A DNA stretch of 40,665 nt from an uncultured Bacteroidaceae bacterium (GTDB taxonomy: Bacteria > Bacteroidota > Bacteroidia > Bacteroidales > Bacteroidaceae). Within the stretch, counting starts at the first letter, position 1, and each line of letters begins with the position of its first letter. Below, one piece after another: positions 33,963 through 40,665 of this stretch. A model generated the notes under the pieces. That model made no database searches. It was not told where the DNA came from and was given only the letters and a program-made list of their open reading frames with translations. The DNA is taken from contig CALNGU010000011.1 in assembly GCA_939800445.1 (NCBI GenBank), positions 1 through 40,665 on the forward strand, in the 5' to 3' direction. A program made the translations under genes and the position numbers.

Positions 33963-35309
33963 TCAGGAGACGGCTTCTTTGAATATCTCGCCGACGGTGG
34001 GGTGGGGGAAGACCGTCCTCGCCCATTGTTCCGCCGTCAGTCCCATGGTGATGGCTATGCCGGCCAGGGTGATGATTTCCGATGCGGGGTTGCCCAGGAC
34101 GTGCGCCCCGAGGATTTTGCCGTCGTTGCCTATGACGACTTTGCAGATGCCGTTGACCCCCTCGTTCTCGGCGACAAACCGTCCTGAGAATGCCATCGGG
34201 AGTTTCGCTTCGCGGCACTCGATGCCTGCGGCTGCGGCCTGCGCTGCCGTCATCCCTACGCTTGCTACCTCGGGGTTGGTGTAGACGACCCCTGGGATGG
34301 CTGCATAGGACATCTCGTCGTCGAGGTTCAATATGTGGTTGACCGCCACCTCTGCTTCGCGGACGGCAGTGTGGGCGAGGAGCGAGTTACCGTTAAGGTC
34401 TCCGCAGACGTACACGCCTTCAACCGAGCTCATCATGTGCTTGTCAACCGCGATGCGCCGCCTGTCGTCGGTGGCGAGGCCGAGGTTTTCGAGCCCGAAG
34501 CCCGTTGTCACCGGGCGGCGGCCTACGCTCATGAGCAGCTTCTCGGCGGTGACAGAGCCTGCGCCGTCGGCGGTCTCGTAGTCCACGGTTATGCCCTCGT
34601 CGCCGTTTCTCACTGCGGTGACGCGTGTCTGGAGCAGGAATGTGACCCCGCGCTTGGCATATTCGGCGCGGAGTGCTGCGGCGATTTCGCTGTCCATGGT
34701 GCCTATGATTTCGTCCATCATCTCAATCACCGTGACCTTTGTCCCGAGGGTGCTGAAGTAGGCGGCGAACTCCATGCCGATGACCCCGCCCCCGACTATC
34801 GCGAGCGACTGGGGCAGTGCCTTGCAGTCCAGTGCGTCGCGGTGCGTCCAGTAGGGCACTGTGCCGATGCCGTCGATTGGGGGGATGAATGTGGCCGAGC
34901 CCGTGCAGACGATCATCCTGGCGCAGGTGTAGGTCTGGCCGTTGCATTCCACCGTGTTCTTGTCCACTATGCGTGCCTCGCCTGCGACGATTTCGACGCC
35001 GGCGGCGGTGAGTTTAGACTTGATGCCCAGCACCAGCTTGCGCACCACCTTGCCTTTGCGGGCGGCAATCTTGGCGATGTCGGCGGAAACGTCGGATGCC
35101 GCCACGCCGTACTTGCCCGCGTGCAGGGCGTTGGAATAGGTCTTTGCTGAGTAGAGTAACGTCTTCGTCGGTATGCACCCCTCATTGAGGCACACTCCGC
35201 CAAGGTTGTTTTTCTCGAAGATGACGGTCTTCAGTCCCGCTTTCCCCGCTTTTTCAGCGGCGGTGTATCCTGCCGGGCCGCCTCCGATGATTGCCAAATC
35301 GTAGTTCAT
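33963..35309 (-). CDS. lpdA: Dihydrolipoyl dehydrogenase
   Basis: This 448-residue flavoprotein reoxidises dihydrolipoamide of 2-oxoacid dehydrogenase or glycine-cleavage complexes with NAD+. The FAD loop GGGPAG (9-14), the redox pair Cys40 and Cys45 in GGVCLNEGCIPTK, the NAD loop VGGGVIGMEFAAYFSTLG (about 172-189) and the second FAD motif VYVCGDLNG are all present. The C-terminal active-site pair is His436 and Glu441 (FPHPTVGE, where many homologues have HAHPT). No E1, E2 or glycine-cleavage genes are adjacent, so the complex it serves cannot be inferred. It lies 12 bp after the small membrane-protein gene and is probably co-transcribed. A mercuric or other disulphide reductase is less likely given length and motif order. 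Confidence 0.9.
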   Translation of the reverse strand: MNYDLAIIGGGPAGYTAAEKAGKAGLKTVIFEKNNLGGVCLNEGCIPTKTLLYSAKTYSNALHAGKYGVAASDVSADIAKIAARKGKVVRKLVLGIKSKLTAAGVEIVAGEARIVDKNTVECNGQTYTCARMIVCTGSATFIPPIDGIGTVPYWTHRDALDCKALPQSLAIVGGGVIGMEFAAYFSTLGTKVTVIEMMDEIIGTMDSEIAAALRAEYAKRGVTFLLQTRVTAVRNGDEGITVDYETADGAGSVTAEKLLMSVGRRPVTTGFGLENLGLATDDRRRIAVDKHMMSSVEGVYVCGDLNGNSLLAHTAVREAEVAVNHILNLDDEMSYAAIPGVVYTNPEVASVGMTAAQAAAAGIECREAKLPMAFSGRFVAENEGVNGICKVVIGNDGKILGAHVLGNPASEIITLAGIAITMGLTAEQWARTVFPHPTVGEIFKEAVS

Positions 35310-35321
35310 GGTATCGTGTTT

Positions 35322-35753
35322 TTATGGTTGTTGTCCTGCCTTTCCGCCCGTGGCGCGGTTTGCCGCGCGGGCTTCGTCCATCCTCTTGGCGAGGCACTCG
35401 GTGAACGAGTCGGGGTTTTCCGGGTTGAGGATGTAGCGTGCGCCGAGGCATTCGACCTCGACGTTGCCGAGCATCCGCGCGCTGCCCGTGCGCTTGCGCA
35501 CGCTGCCGATGCTGGCTACCAGCAATGTCTTGTCACGGAAGAACCGCCCGCGCCGCATGATGAGCACTTGGGACTCGAGTGTGTATTCCCCTTTCGTCAG
35601 TTTGTCCGTGATGAGCAGCAGCACGACGGCGGCGGGGACGGCGAGTGCGACGAGCTTGTGCCACGCGCCCACGACGCACAAGGCTGCTATGACGACGTAG
35701 GCCAGCTTGTAGGCTGGCGGCAATGCTTCCTTGAATACCCGTTTTTCCATCAT
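35322..35753 (-). CDS. Small PH-like membrane protein
   Basis: I start at the ATG pair at 35753/35750 (143 residues); the longer frame lacks a plausible upstream context because a promoter lies at 35769-35798. Two adjacent hydrophobic segments (about 13-30 and 31-49, LAYVVIAALCVVG and VALAVPAAVVLLLI) precede a soluble part that looks like a bacterial PH domain: YTLESQVLIMRRGRFF, a buried SIGSVRKR, then YILNPENPDSFTECLAKR, which resembles the end of YdbS/YdbT-type PH domains. The function is unknown. It lies 12 bp upstream of lpdA. Confidence 0.7.
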   Translation of the reverse strand: MMEKRVFKEALPPAYKLAYVVIAALCVVGAWHKLVALAVPAAVVLLLITDKLTKGEYTLESQVLIMRRGRFFRDKTLLVASIGSVRKRTGSARMLGNVEVECLGARYILNPENPDSFTECLAKRMDEARAANRATGGKAGQQP

Positions 35754-35768
35754 TTGCCGTTTGGGCGA

Positions 35769-35798
35769 TAAAGGTATGCAATTTGGCAAACAATGCAA
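35769..35798 (-). promoter_or_regulatory. Promoter of the PH-like protein/lpdA pair
   Basis: On the minus strand TTG (35796-35798) is followed after 19 bp by TACCTTTA (35769-35776), one base from TAnnTTTG. The chosen start is 16 bp downstream. Confidence 0.45.
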
Positions 35799-35841
35799 TG
35801 ATTTCCGCCGCGTCATCAGATGTCCTGCCCGGAATCATCCT

Positions 35842-35882
35842 TTGTTAGTGCCTATAACAAGGCTTGTTATAGGCACTAACAA
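35842..35882. repeat. Perfect 20-bp inverted repeat between divergent promoters
   Basis: TTGTTAGTGCCTATAACAAG (35842-35861) is followed by one G and then its exact complement (35863-35882). The two halves also read as a 22-bp-spaced direct repeat of TTGTTA...AACAAGG (35842 and 35864). It sits between the promoters of the PH-like/lpdA pair and nadB, so it could be an operator, a cruciform, or a two-unit relative of the other 21/22-bp arrays. It is not at a gene end, which argues against a plain terminator. Confidence 0.85.
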
Positions 35883-35981
35883 GGGACGACTTTGCCCGCC
35901 CGTGCCTTGCCGCCTGCGTCGTGGCGGCGTGCCGGCGCAAGATTTGGCGCGGGGCGTGGAACAATGCATGGACTAAATTGT

Positions 35982-35989
35982 TAGTTTTG
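35982..35989 (+). promoter_or_regulatory. Likely -7 box of nadB
   Basis: TAGTTTTG fits TAnnTTTG and lies 19 bp before the nadB ATG, which leaves only a short leader. The following CACCACC resembles the sequence after the GH3 gene -7 box. No -33 TTG is seen. Confidence 0.5.
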
Positions 35990-36008
35990 CACCACCAATA
36001 TTGACTAT

Positions 36009-37574
36009 ATGACACGCAGGTATGATTTTTTGGTCATAGGCTCGGGCATCGCGGGTATGAGCTACGCGCTCAAGGTGGCCGACCATGGCAAGGTGGCCTT
36101 GATATGCAAGACCACGCTTGAGGAGGCGAACACCTATTTTGCACAAGGCGGTGTCGCGTCCGTCACCAACACTTTGGTGGACAATTTTGAGAAGCACATC
36201 GAGGACACGATGATTGCTGGCGACTACATCAGCGACCGCGCCGCCGTCGAGAAGGTGGTGCGCAACGCTCCGGAACAGATCAGGCAGCTCATCCAGTGGG
36301 GTGTAGATTTCGACAAGGACGAGAGCGGCCACTTTGACCTGCACCGCGAGGGCGGGCACTCCGAGTTCCGCATCCTGCACCACAAGGACAACACGGGCGC
36401 GGAAATCCAGGAAAGTCTCATCAAGGCCGTGCGCCGGCATCCCAACATCGACATCTTGGACCACCACTTTGCGATAGAAATCATCACGCAGCACCACCTC
36501 GGCATCAACGTCACACGGCACACGCCGGGGATAGAGTGCTACGGGGCGTACATAATGGACGAGGCAACGGGCGTCGTCGATAAGTACCTCTCGCGCGTCA
36601 CCCTGATGGCGACGGGCGGGGTAGGGGCGGTCTACACCACGACGACCAACCCTGTCGTCGCAACGGGCGACGGCATCGCCATGGTCTACAGGGCCAAGGG
36701 GGCGGTTGCCGACATGGAGTTCATCCAGTTCCACCCCACAGCGTTCTTCCACCCGGGGGACAGGCCGTCGTTCCTCATAACCGAGGCTATGCGCGGCTAC
36801 GGTGCCGTGCTCCGCACGATGGATGGCAAGGAGTTCATGCAGAAGTATGACAAGCGTCTGTCCCTCGCCCCGCGCGACATTGTGGCGCGTGCCATCGACA
36901 ACGAGATGAAACTGCGCGGCGAGGACCACGTATATCTCGACGTGACACATAAGGACCCGGAGGAGACGAAGAAGCACTTCCCCAACATCTACGAGAAGTG
37001 TTTGTCCTACGGGATCGATATAACGCGGGACTACATACCCGTAGCTCCGGCCGCCCACTACCTTTGCGGCGGCATAAAAGTCGATTTGAACGGCGAGTCG
37101 TCAATCCACCGTCTCTATGCCGTGGGTGAATGTTCCTGCACGGGACTGCACGGGGGCAACCGTCTTGCTTCAAACTCTCTCATCGAGGCGGTCGTCTATG
37201 CCGATGCCGCCGCCAAGCATTCGCTGGCAAACCTCCCGGCCTATTCGTACCAAGAGGACGTGCCAGACTGGAACGACGAGGGGACTATCCACCAGGAAGA
37301 AATGGTGTTGACGACGCAAAGTATGCGTGAAGTCAATCAGATCATGAGCACCTACGTCGGCATAGTCCGCTCCAACCTGCGCCTGAAGAGGGCTTGGAAC
37401 AGGCTTGACCTCCTGTACCGCGAGACTGAGGAACTGTTCAAATGCAGCAAGGTCTCAAGGACGATATGCGAACTGAGGAATGTCATCAACGTGGCCTACC
37501 TCATCACAAAGCAGGCGATGGAGCGCAAGGAGAGCCGTGGCCTGCACTACAACGTGGACTATCCGCATAAATGA
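36009..37574 (+). CDS. nadB: L-aspartate oxidase
   Basis: NadB is the flavoenzyme that oxidises L-aspartate to iminoaspartate, which NadA uses. The 521-residue length is normal. The FAD loop VIGSGIAGMSYALK (9-22) and YFAQGGVASV (44-53) open the protein. Residues FDLHREGGHSEFRILHH (about 114-130), ATGGVGAVYT, MEFIQFHPTAFF and RGYGAVLRT follow, with the catalytic histidine and arginine set seen in the succinate dehydrogenase-like fold. APAAHYLCGGIKVDLNG and GECSCTGLHGGNRLASNSL complete the site. The C-terminal helical domain lies from about 430. The stop is 4 bp before the glycosyltransferase start, so the two are in one operon although unrelated. Confidence 0.96.
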   Translation: MTRRYDFLVIGSGIAGMSYALKVADHGKVALICKTTLEEANTYFAQGGVASVTNTLVDNFEKHIEDTMIAGDYISDRAAVEKVVRNAPEQIRQLIQWGVDFDKDESGHFDLHREGGHSEFRILHHKDNTGAEIQESLIKAVRRHPNIDILDHHFAIEIITQHHLGINVTRHTPGIECYGAYIMDEATGVVDKYLSRVTLMATGGVGAVYTTTTNPVVATGDGIAMVYRAKGAVADMEFIQFHPTAFFHPGDRPSFLITEAMRGYGAVLRTMDGKEFMQKYDKRLSLAPRDIVARAIDNEMKLRGEDHVYLDVTHKDPEETKKHFPNIYEKCLSYGIDITRDYIPVAPAAHYLCGGIKVDLNGESSIHRLYAVGECSCTGLHGGNRLASNSLIEAVVYADAAAKHSLANLPAYSYQEDVPDWNDEGTIHQEEMVLTTQSMREVNQIMSTYVGIVRSNLRLKRAWNRLDLLYRETEELFKCSKVSRTICELRNVINVAYLITKQAMERKESRGLHYNVDYPHK

Positions 37575-37578
37575 CGCG

Positions 37579-38691
37579 ATGGCTCGGGTTGTCGTCTCAG
37601 TGACCAACGACCTTGTGGGCGACAGGCGCGTTGCCAAAGTGTGCGGCTCGTTGCATGATGCCGGGCATGACGTGTTGCTGCTCGGGTGCATAAAGGGACG
37701 CACGGGCGAAATCAGGACACCCTACCGCGTGCGGCGCATGAAGATGCTGGCGCGGCGGGGTTTCCTTTTTTATATGGAGTACAACGTGCGGCTGTTTTTC
37801 ATCCTGCTGTTCACACGCAAGGATGTCTTGCTGTGCAATGACACTGACGCTCTCGTGGCCAATTACGCCGCATCGGTCGTGTGCCGCCGTCCTTTGGTCT
37901 TTGATGCGCACGAACTGTTTCCCGAGGTGCCCGAGCTTGTCGGGAGGCGTTTCGTCAAATGGTTTTGGACAAAAATAGAGGACTTCATCTTCCCGAGGCT
38001 GAGGCATTGCTACACCGTCTGCCAGTCTATCGCCGACTACTATGCCAAGCGTTACGGCACGAGGATGGGTGTCGTGCGCAACATCCCCGTGATGACCATG
38101 CCGCAACTCCCGGCCGTGTTGCCAAGTGCTGTGCCTGTGGGGAAGAAGATGCTGCTCTATCAAGGCGCGGTCAACGTGGGGCGCGGGCTGGAATGGGTCA
38201 TCCCGGCGATGCGCTGGCTGGATGATTGCGTGCTGGTCATCTGCGGCAACGGCGACTTGCTGGACGAGATGAAGGCGTTGGCAGTGCGTGAAGGCGTGGC
38301 GGAGCGCGTCGTTTTCACCGGCCGCATCCCTGCCGGCGAGCTGGATGCCTACACCGTCCAGGCTGATGCGGGGCTTGTCCTGCTTGACAATCTCGGGCTG
38401 AGCTACTACTACTCGTTGCCCAACCGCATATTCGACTTCATGAAGTTCGGCGTGCCGGTGCTTGCTACCGATTTCCCCGAGATACGCCGCGTGGTCGATG
38501 CTTGCAAGTCGGGCCTGCTGATATCCACCCATGACCCGCAAGAGGTGGCACGTCTCATCAGGGAGATGCTGTCAGAGTGGGGGACACCGGCGGTCAAGGA
38601 ACGCATAAGGGCGCAGGCCGCCCGCTTCGACTGGCGGAATGAGGCCAAGATTGTCCTTGCCACCGTCGATGCGGCGTTGCAGCATAAATGA
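37579..38691 (+). CDS. Family GT4-like glycosyltransferase
   Basis: I start at the ATG at 37579, four bases after the nadB stop (370 residues); an earlier ATG at 37480 is inside nadB in another frame and is rejected. The protein has the two-domain GT-B look. The N-domain includes VVVSVTNDLVGDRRVAKVCGSL, a short basic/hydrophobic segment FFILLFT that may touch the membrane, and FDAHELFPEVPEL. The C-domain carries the nucleotide-sugar site LLDNLGLSYYYSLPNRIFDFMKFGVPVLATDFPEIRRV (about 274-310), the family's E-x7-E region with Asp/Glu at DF and PE. It probably adds a sugar to an envelope glycan or glycolipid. The sugar and acceptor are unknown. Confidence 0.87.
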   Translation: MARVVVSVTNDLVGDRRVAKVCGSLHDAGHDVLLLGCIKGRTGEIRTPYRVRRMKMLARRGFLFYMEYNVRLFFILLFTRKDVLLCNDTDALVANYAASVVCRRPLVFDAHELFPEVPELVGRRFVKWFWTKIEDFIFPRLRHCYTVCQSIADYYAKRYGTRMGVVRNIPVMTMPQLPAVLPSAVPVGKKMLLYQGAVNVGRGLEWVIPAMRWLDDCVLVICGNGDLLDEMKALAVREGVAERVVFTGRIPAGELDAYTVQADAGLVLLDNLGLSYYYSLPNRIFDFMKFGVPVLATDFPEIRRVVDACKSGLLISTHDPQEVARLIREMLSEWGTPAVKERIRAQAARFDWRNEAKIVLATVDAALQHK

Positions 38692-38755
38692 AATGTTGTG
38701 CCCTCCCGTCACTATTAAATGGGATGCCATGCAATCCACTTTTCTATAATTGGGA

Positions 38756-38763
38756 TATATTTG
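38756..38763 (+). promoter_or_regulatory. Likely -7 box of the GH3-family gene
   Basis: TATATTTG matches TAnnTTTG and lies 24 bp before the ATG. The following GCAGCACC resembles the nadB promoter. No clear -33 TTG is seen. Confidence 0.55.
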
Positions 38764-38787
38764 CAGCACCAAAAAACTGTTTAGACC

Positions 38788-40302
38788 ATGAGTTTGACCG
38801 ACATATCCCGTTTCTTCCTCGGCAAGAGGTTGAAGGATTTCGAGCTTTACGCCTCACAACCCGAGGCGGTGCAACAGAAGGTGTTGCGGCGGTTGCTCAA
38901 CGATGCGGCGCATACCACCTGGGGGCGCGAGCATGGATATGCCTCCATCAAGTCCTACACAGACTATGCAGCGGCTGTCCCCTTGCAGACCTACGACGAC
39001 TTGAAACCCTACATCGACCGCATGAGGAACGGTGAAGACAACCTCCTCTGGCATAGCAAAGTCAAGTGGTATGCCCAGTCTTCGGGGACGACAAACGACA
39101 AAAGCAAGTACATCCCCGTGACCTGCGAGGGGCTGGATGACACCCATTATCGAGGAGGGGCGGACTGTGTGGCCATTTACTTGGGAATGAATCCCTCAAG
39201 TCGTTTCTTCTCCGGCAAGGGACTAATCCTTGGAGGCAGTTTCAACGAGCAACCCAATCCCGACGGGAGCAGGGTGGGGGACTTGTCTGCGGTGCTCATG
39301 CAGAACATCAACCCGGTGGTCAACTTCTTCCGAGTACCGTCCAAGGAGGTCGCCTTGATGCGTGAATGGGAGAGCAAGATTGAGCGTCTTGCCCGCGACA
39401 CCGCCTCGGTCAACGTGACAAACCTCTCGGGAGTGCCGTCATGGATGCTCGTCGTGCTCAAGAGGGTGCTGGACATCACCGGCAAGCGCGGCATCGAGGA
39501 GGTGTGGCCAAACCTTGAAGTGTTCTTTCATGGCGGTGTGAGCTTCACCCCCTACCGCAGCCAGTACAAGGAGCTTATAAAGTCCGACCAGATGCATTAC
39601 GTTGAGACGTACAACGCATCCGAAGGGTTTTTTGGCATACAAAGCGACTTGTCAGACCCGTCGATGATGCTAATGATCGACTACGGCGTGTTCTATGAGT
39701 TTGTGCCTATGACCGAATTTGGCAAACCTAACGCCCGTGCCGTCAGTCTCACTGATGTCGAGCTGGGGAAAAACTATGCCATGGTCATCTCTTCGTCGTG
39801 CGGTCTGTGGCGTTATGTCATAGGCGACACGGTGATGTTCACCTCCAAATCGCCCTATAAGTTCCGCATAACGGGTCGCACCAAGCATTTCATCAACGCA
39901 TTCGGTGAGGAGCTGATTGTTGACAACGCCGAGAAAGGCCTCGCACGAGCCTGCGCCGAGACCGGTGCCAAGGTGCTTGACTACTCGGCAGCCCCCGTCT
40001 ACATGGACGCCCAAGGCAAGTGCCGCCATCAATGGCTCATCGAGTTTGCCGTCATGCCCGACAGTCTTGACCACTTTGTCACGGTGCTCGATGCGGCGTT
40101 GAAGAGTGTCAACTCCGACTATGAGGCGAAGCGCACCAAGGACATCGCCCTCCAGCTGCCCGAGGTCGTCGTGGCACGCCCGGGACTGTTCAACGATTGG
40201 CTCAAAGGCAAAGGGAAACTCGGTGGCCAACACAAAGTGCCGCGCCTGAGCAATACCCGCGACATCATCGACGAGATGCTGGCACTCAACTCACGGGGTT
40301 GA
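38788..40302 (+). CDS. GH3-family acyl-acid-amido synthetase-like protein
   Basis: This 504-residue protein belongs to the GH3 family of acyl-adenylate-forming enzymes, known in plants for joining amino acids to auxin and jasmonate; many Bacteroidetes carry a member with no known substrate. The adenylate-forming motifs are visible: the P-loop-like QSSGTTNDKSKYIPVT (about 94-109), VEVFFHGGVSFTPYR (motif around 248-258), YNASEGFFGIQ (about 272-282, with the family's Glu) and the YRIGDTVMF-like RYVIGDTVMF (about 350) followed by FRITGRTKHFINAFGEELIVDNAE. The C-domain ends near IDEMLALN. It has its own promoter. The substrate is unknown to me; peptide or cofactor amide synthesis is possible. Confidence 0.9.
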   Translation: MSLTDISRFFLGKRLKDFELYASQPEAVQQKVLRRLLNDAAHTTWGREHGYASIKSYTDYAAAVPLQTYDDLKPYIDRMRNGEDNLLWHSKVKWYAQSSGTTNDKSKYIPVTCEGLDDTHYRGGADCVAIYLGMNPSSRFFSGKGLILGGSFNEQPNPDGSRVGDLSAVLMQNINPVVNFFRVPSKEVALMREWESKIERLARDTASVNVTNLSGVPSWMLVVLKRVLDITGKRGIEEVWPNLEVFFHGGVSFTPYRSQYKELIKSDQMHYVETYNASEGFFGIQSDLSDPSMMLMIDYGVFYEFVPMTEFGKPNARAVSLTDVELGKNYAMVISSSCGLWRYVIGDTVMFTSKSPYKFRITGRTKHFINAFGEELIVDNAEKGLARACAETGAKVLDYSAAPVYMDAQGKCRHQWLIEFAVMPDSLDHFVTVLDAALKSVNSDYEAKRTKDIALQLPEVVVARPGLFNDWLKGKGKLGGQHKVPRLSNTRDIIDEMLALNSRG

Positions 40303-40339
40303 GCGCGGCTGGCAAAACACCGCTTGTGACGATAAAAAA

Positions 40340-40440
40340 CATCGTATGCTACGGGCAAAAACATACGACCCTATTTGCAAAAACATTGTATGCTATGTGT
40401 GAAATCATTGTATGCAAATGGCCGTAGCATCGCACTCAAA
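40340..40440. repeat. AT-rich 22-bp-period array, family C copy 2
   Basis: Units start exactly 22 bp apart at 40340, 40362, 40384, 40406 and 40428 with CATCGTATG, CATACGACC, CATTGTATG, CATTGTATG and CATCGCACT (the last partial). The bases before each box are often AAAAA. The box CATTGTATG and its 22-bp period match family C copy 1 at 18667, in which both orientations occur. It lies between the ends of the convergent GH3 gene and the partial gene at the right edge, so it is not at a promoter. Function is unknown. Confidence 0.82.
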
Positions 40441-40471
40441 ACCCGCATCACCGATTGTCCAATGAAAAGAT

Positions 40472-40499
40472 AGTGGTGGAGGCCGCAGCCTCCACCACT
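40472..40499 (-). terminator. Terminator of the partial right-edge gene
   Basis: AGTGGTGGAGGC (40472-40483) and GCCTCCACCACT (40488-40499) form a perfect 12-bp stem with a 4-nt loop. On the minus strand ATCTTTTC follows it, and the stop codon of the partial gene is 54 bp upstream. Confidence 0.8.
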
Positions 40500-40553
40500 T
40501 CATTCCATCTTCCGTCCCGCTTGCCACAGACGCGGCAAGCTGTCATGCATCCG

Positions 40554-40665
40554 TCACAGCGCCACTTTCTGCACCGTGCCGCCGACTTTGACAACATAGA
40601 CACCGTGACCAAGGCCGCCGATACTGCTGTCTGTGCCGCGGTACACACACCCGCCACCGGCGGAA
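40554..40665 (-). CDS. C-terminal end of a secreted protein with type IX sorting domain (partial)
   Basis: The minus strand carries an open frame of 36 codons that runs in from the right edge and ends with TGA at 40554-40556. The visible residues end in LGHGVYVVKVGGTVQKVAL, the usual pattern of a Bacteroidetes type A sorting domain (G-x-Y-V-V-K-V, then K-V). Such a domain closes proteins exported by the type IX secretion system or placed on the surface. The rest of the gene is outside the window, so nothing more can be said of its function. Confidence 0.7.
   Translation of the reverse strand, partial: SAGGGCVYRGTDSSIGGLGHGVYVVKVGGTVQKVAL

Noticed and set aside
35842-35882. The perfect palindrome as an ordinary intrinsic terminator
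   Set aside because: It lies between two divergent gene starts, where no transcript needs to end, and there is no T run directly after either arm.
1-40665. Prophage, insertion sequence, integrase, toxin-antitoxin or restriction genes
   Set aside because: I found no transposase, integrase, capsid, toxin or restriction motif in any real frame; all larger frames are core or envelope genes.

Overview
The window comes from a GC-rich member of the Bacteroidetes, most likely the order Bacteroidales. The evidence is the gene content (lipoprotein DUF2807, three Omp28-like proteins with C-terminal sorting domains, S9 dipeptidyl peptidase, GH3-family protein, stand-alone MnmD, acetate/succinate CoA-transferase) and many Bacteroidetes-type -7 promoter boxes of the form TAnnTTTG just upstream of genes. 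I cannot assign a genus. Nothing looks like a prophage, an IS element, a CRISPR array, an rRNA gene or a tRNA gene; the genes are mostly core chromosomal functions.

Layout from left to right. A GNAT acetyltransferase is cut by the left edge. A minus-strand operon follows: asd, a CPA2 antiporter with universal-stress-like tail, tcdA, lolD. A large secreted lamin-tail protein (+) converges on an AlkD-type DNA glycosylase (-). A radical SAM protein (+) converges, over a shared hairpin, on a DUF2807 lipoprotein (-). Three Omp28-type secreted thioredoxin-fold paralogues lie in a row (-). A TrmH-type RNA methylase (-) and nadA (+) diverge from the largest gene-free stretch (about 570 bp), which carries a perfect DnaA-box sequence. 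mutS (+) and a CoA-transferase/phosphofructokinase pair (-) converge on a bidirectional terminator. A long minus-strand operon then reads rlmL-like, dpp, purD, a membrane protein, a YqaA/DedA-family protein, mnmD, znuA, znuC, with three ATGA start/stop overlaps. A small PH-like membrane protein and lpdA follow (-), then nadB with a glycosyltransferase (+) and a GH3 gene (+). The window ends inside a secreted protein gene (-).

Metabolically the window holds two of the three enzymes of de novo NAD synthesis (NadA, NadB, not adjacent), the branch-point enzyme to lysine/threonine/methionine (Asd), phosphofructokinase with an acetate-forming CoA-transferase, PurD, and zinc uptake proteins ZnuA/ZnuC without a permease gene nearby.

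The most unusual thing is in the intergenic DNA. Seven AT-rich islands in otherwise GC-rich sequence are built as short tandem arrays with an exact period of 21 or 22 bp. Each period carries a near-palindromic box that can appear in either orientation at the same phase. They fall into at least three sequence families, two copies each: near 560-660 and 8760-8860 (box CARAASTTYTG, 21 bp, four units); near 24300-24390 and 33700-33785 (box around AGGCT/AGCCT, 21 bp, four units, the two elements both exactly 95 bp long); near 18667-18776 and 40340-40440 (box CATnnnATG, 22 bp, about five units). A seventh, near 35842-35882, is a perfect 20-bp inverted repeat whose halves also sit 22 bp apart. Because 21-22 bp is two DNA helical turns, boxes in an array face one side of the helix. 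I know of no named element with this architecture and regard it as the best candidate for something undescribed here.
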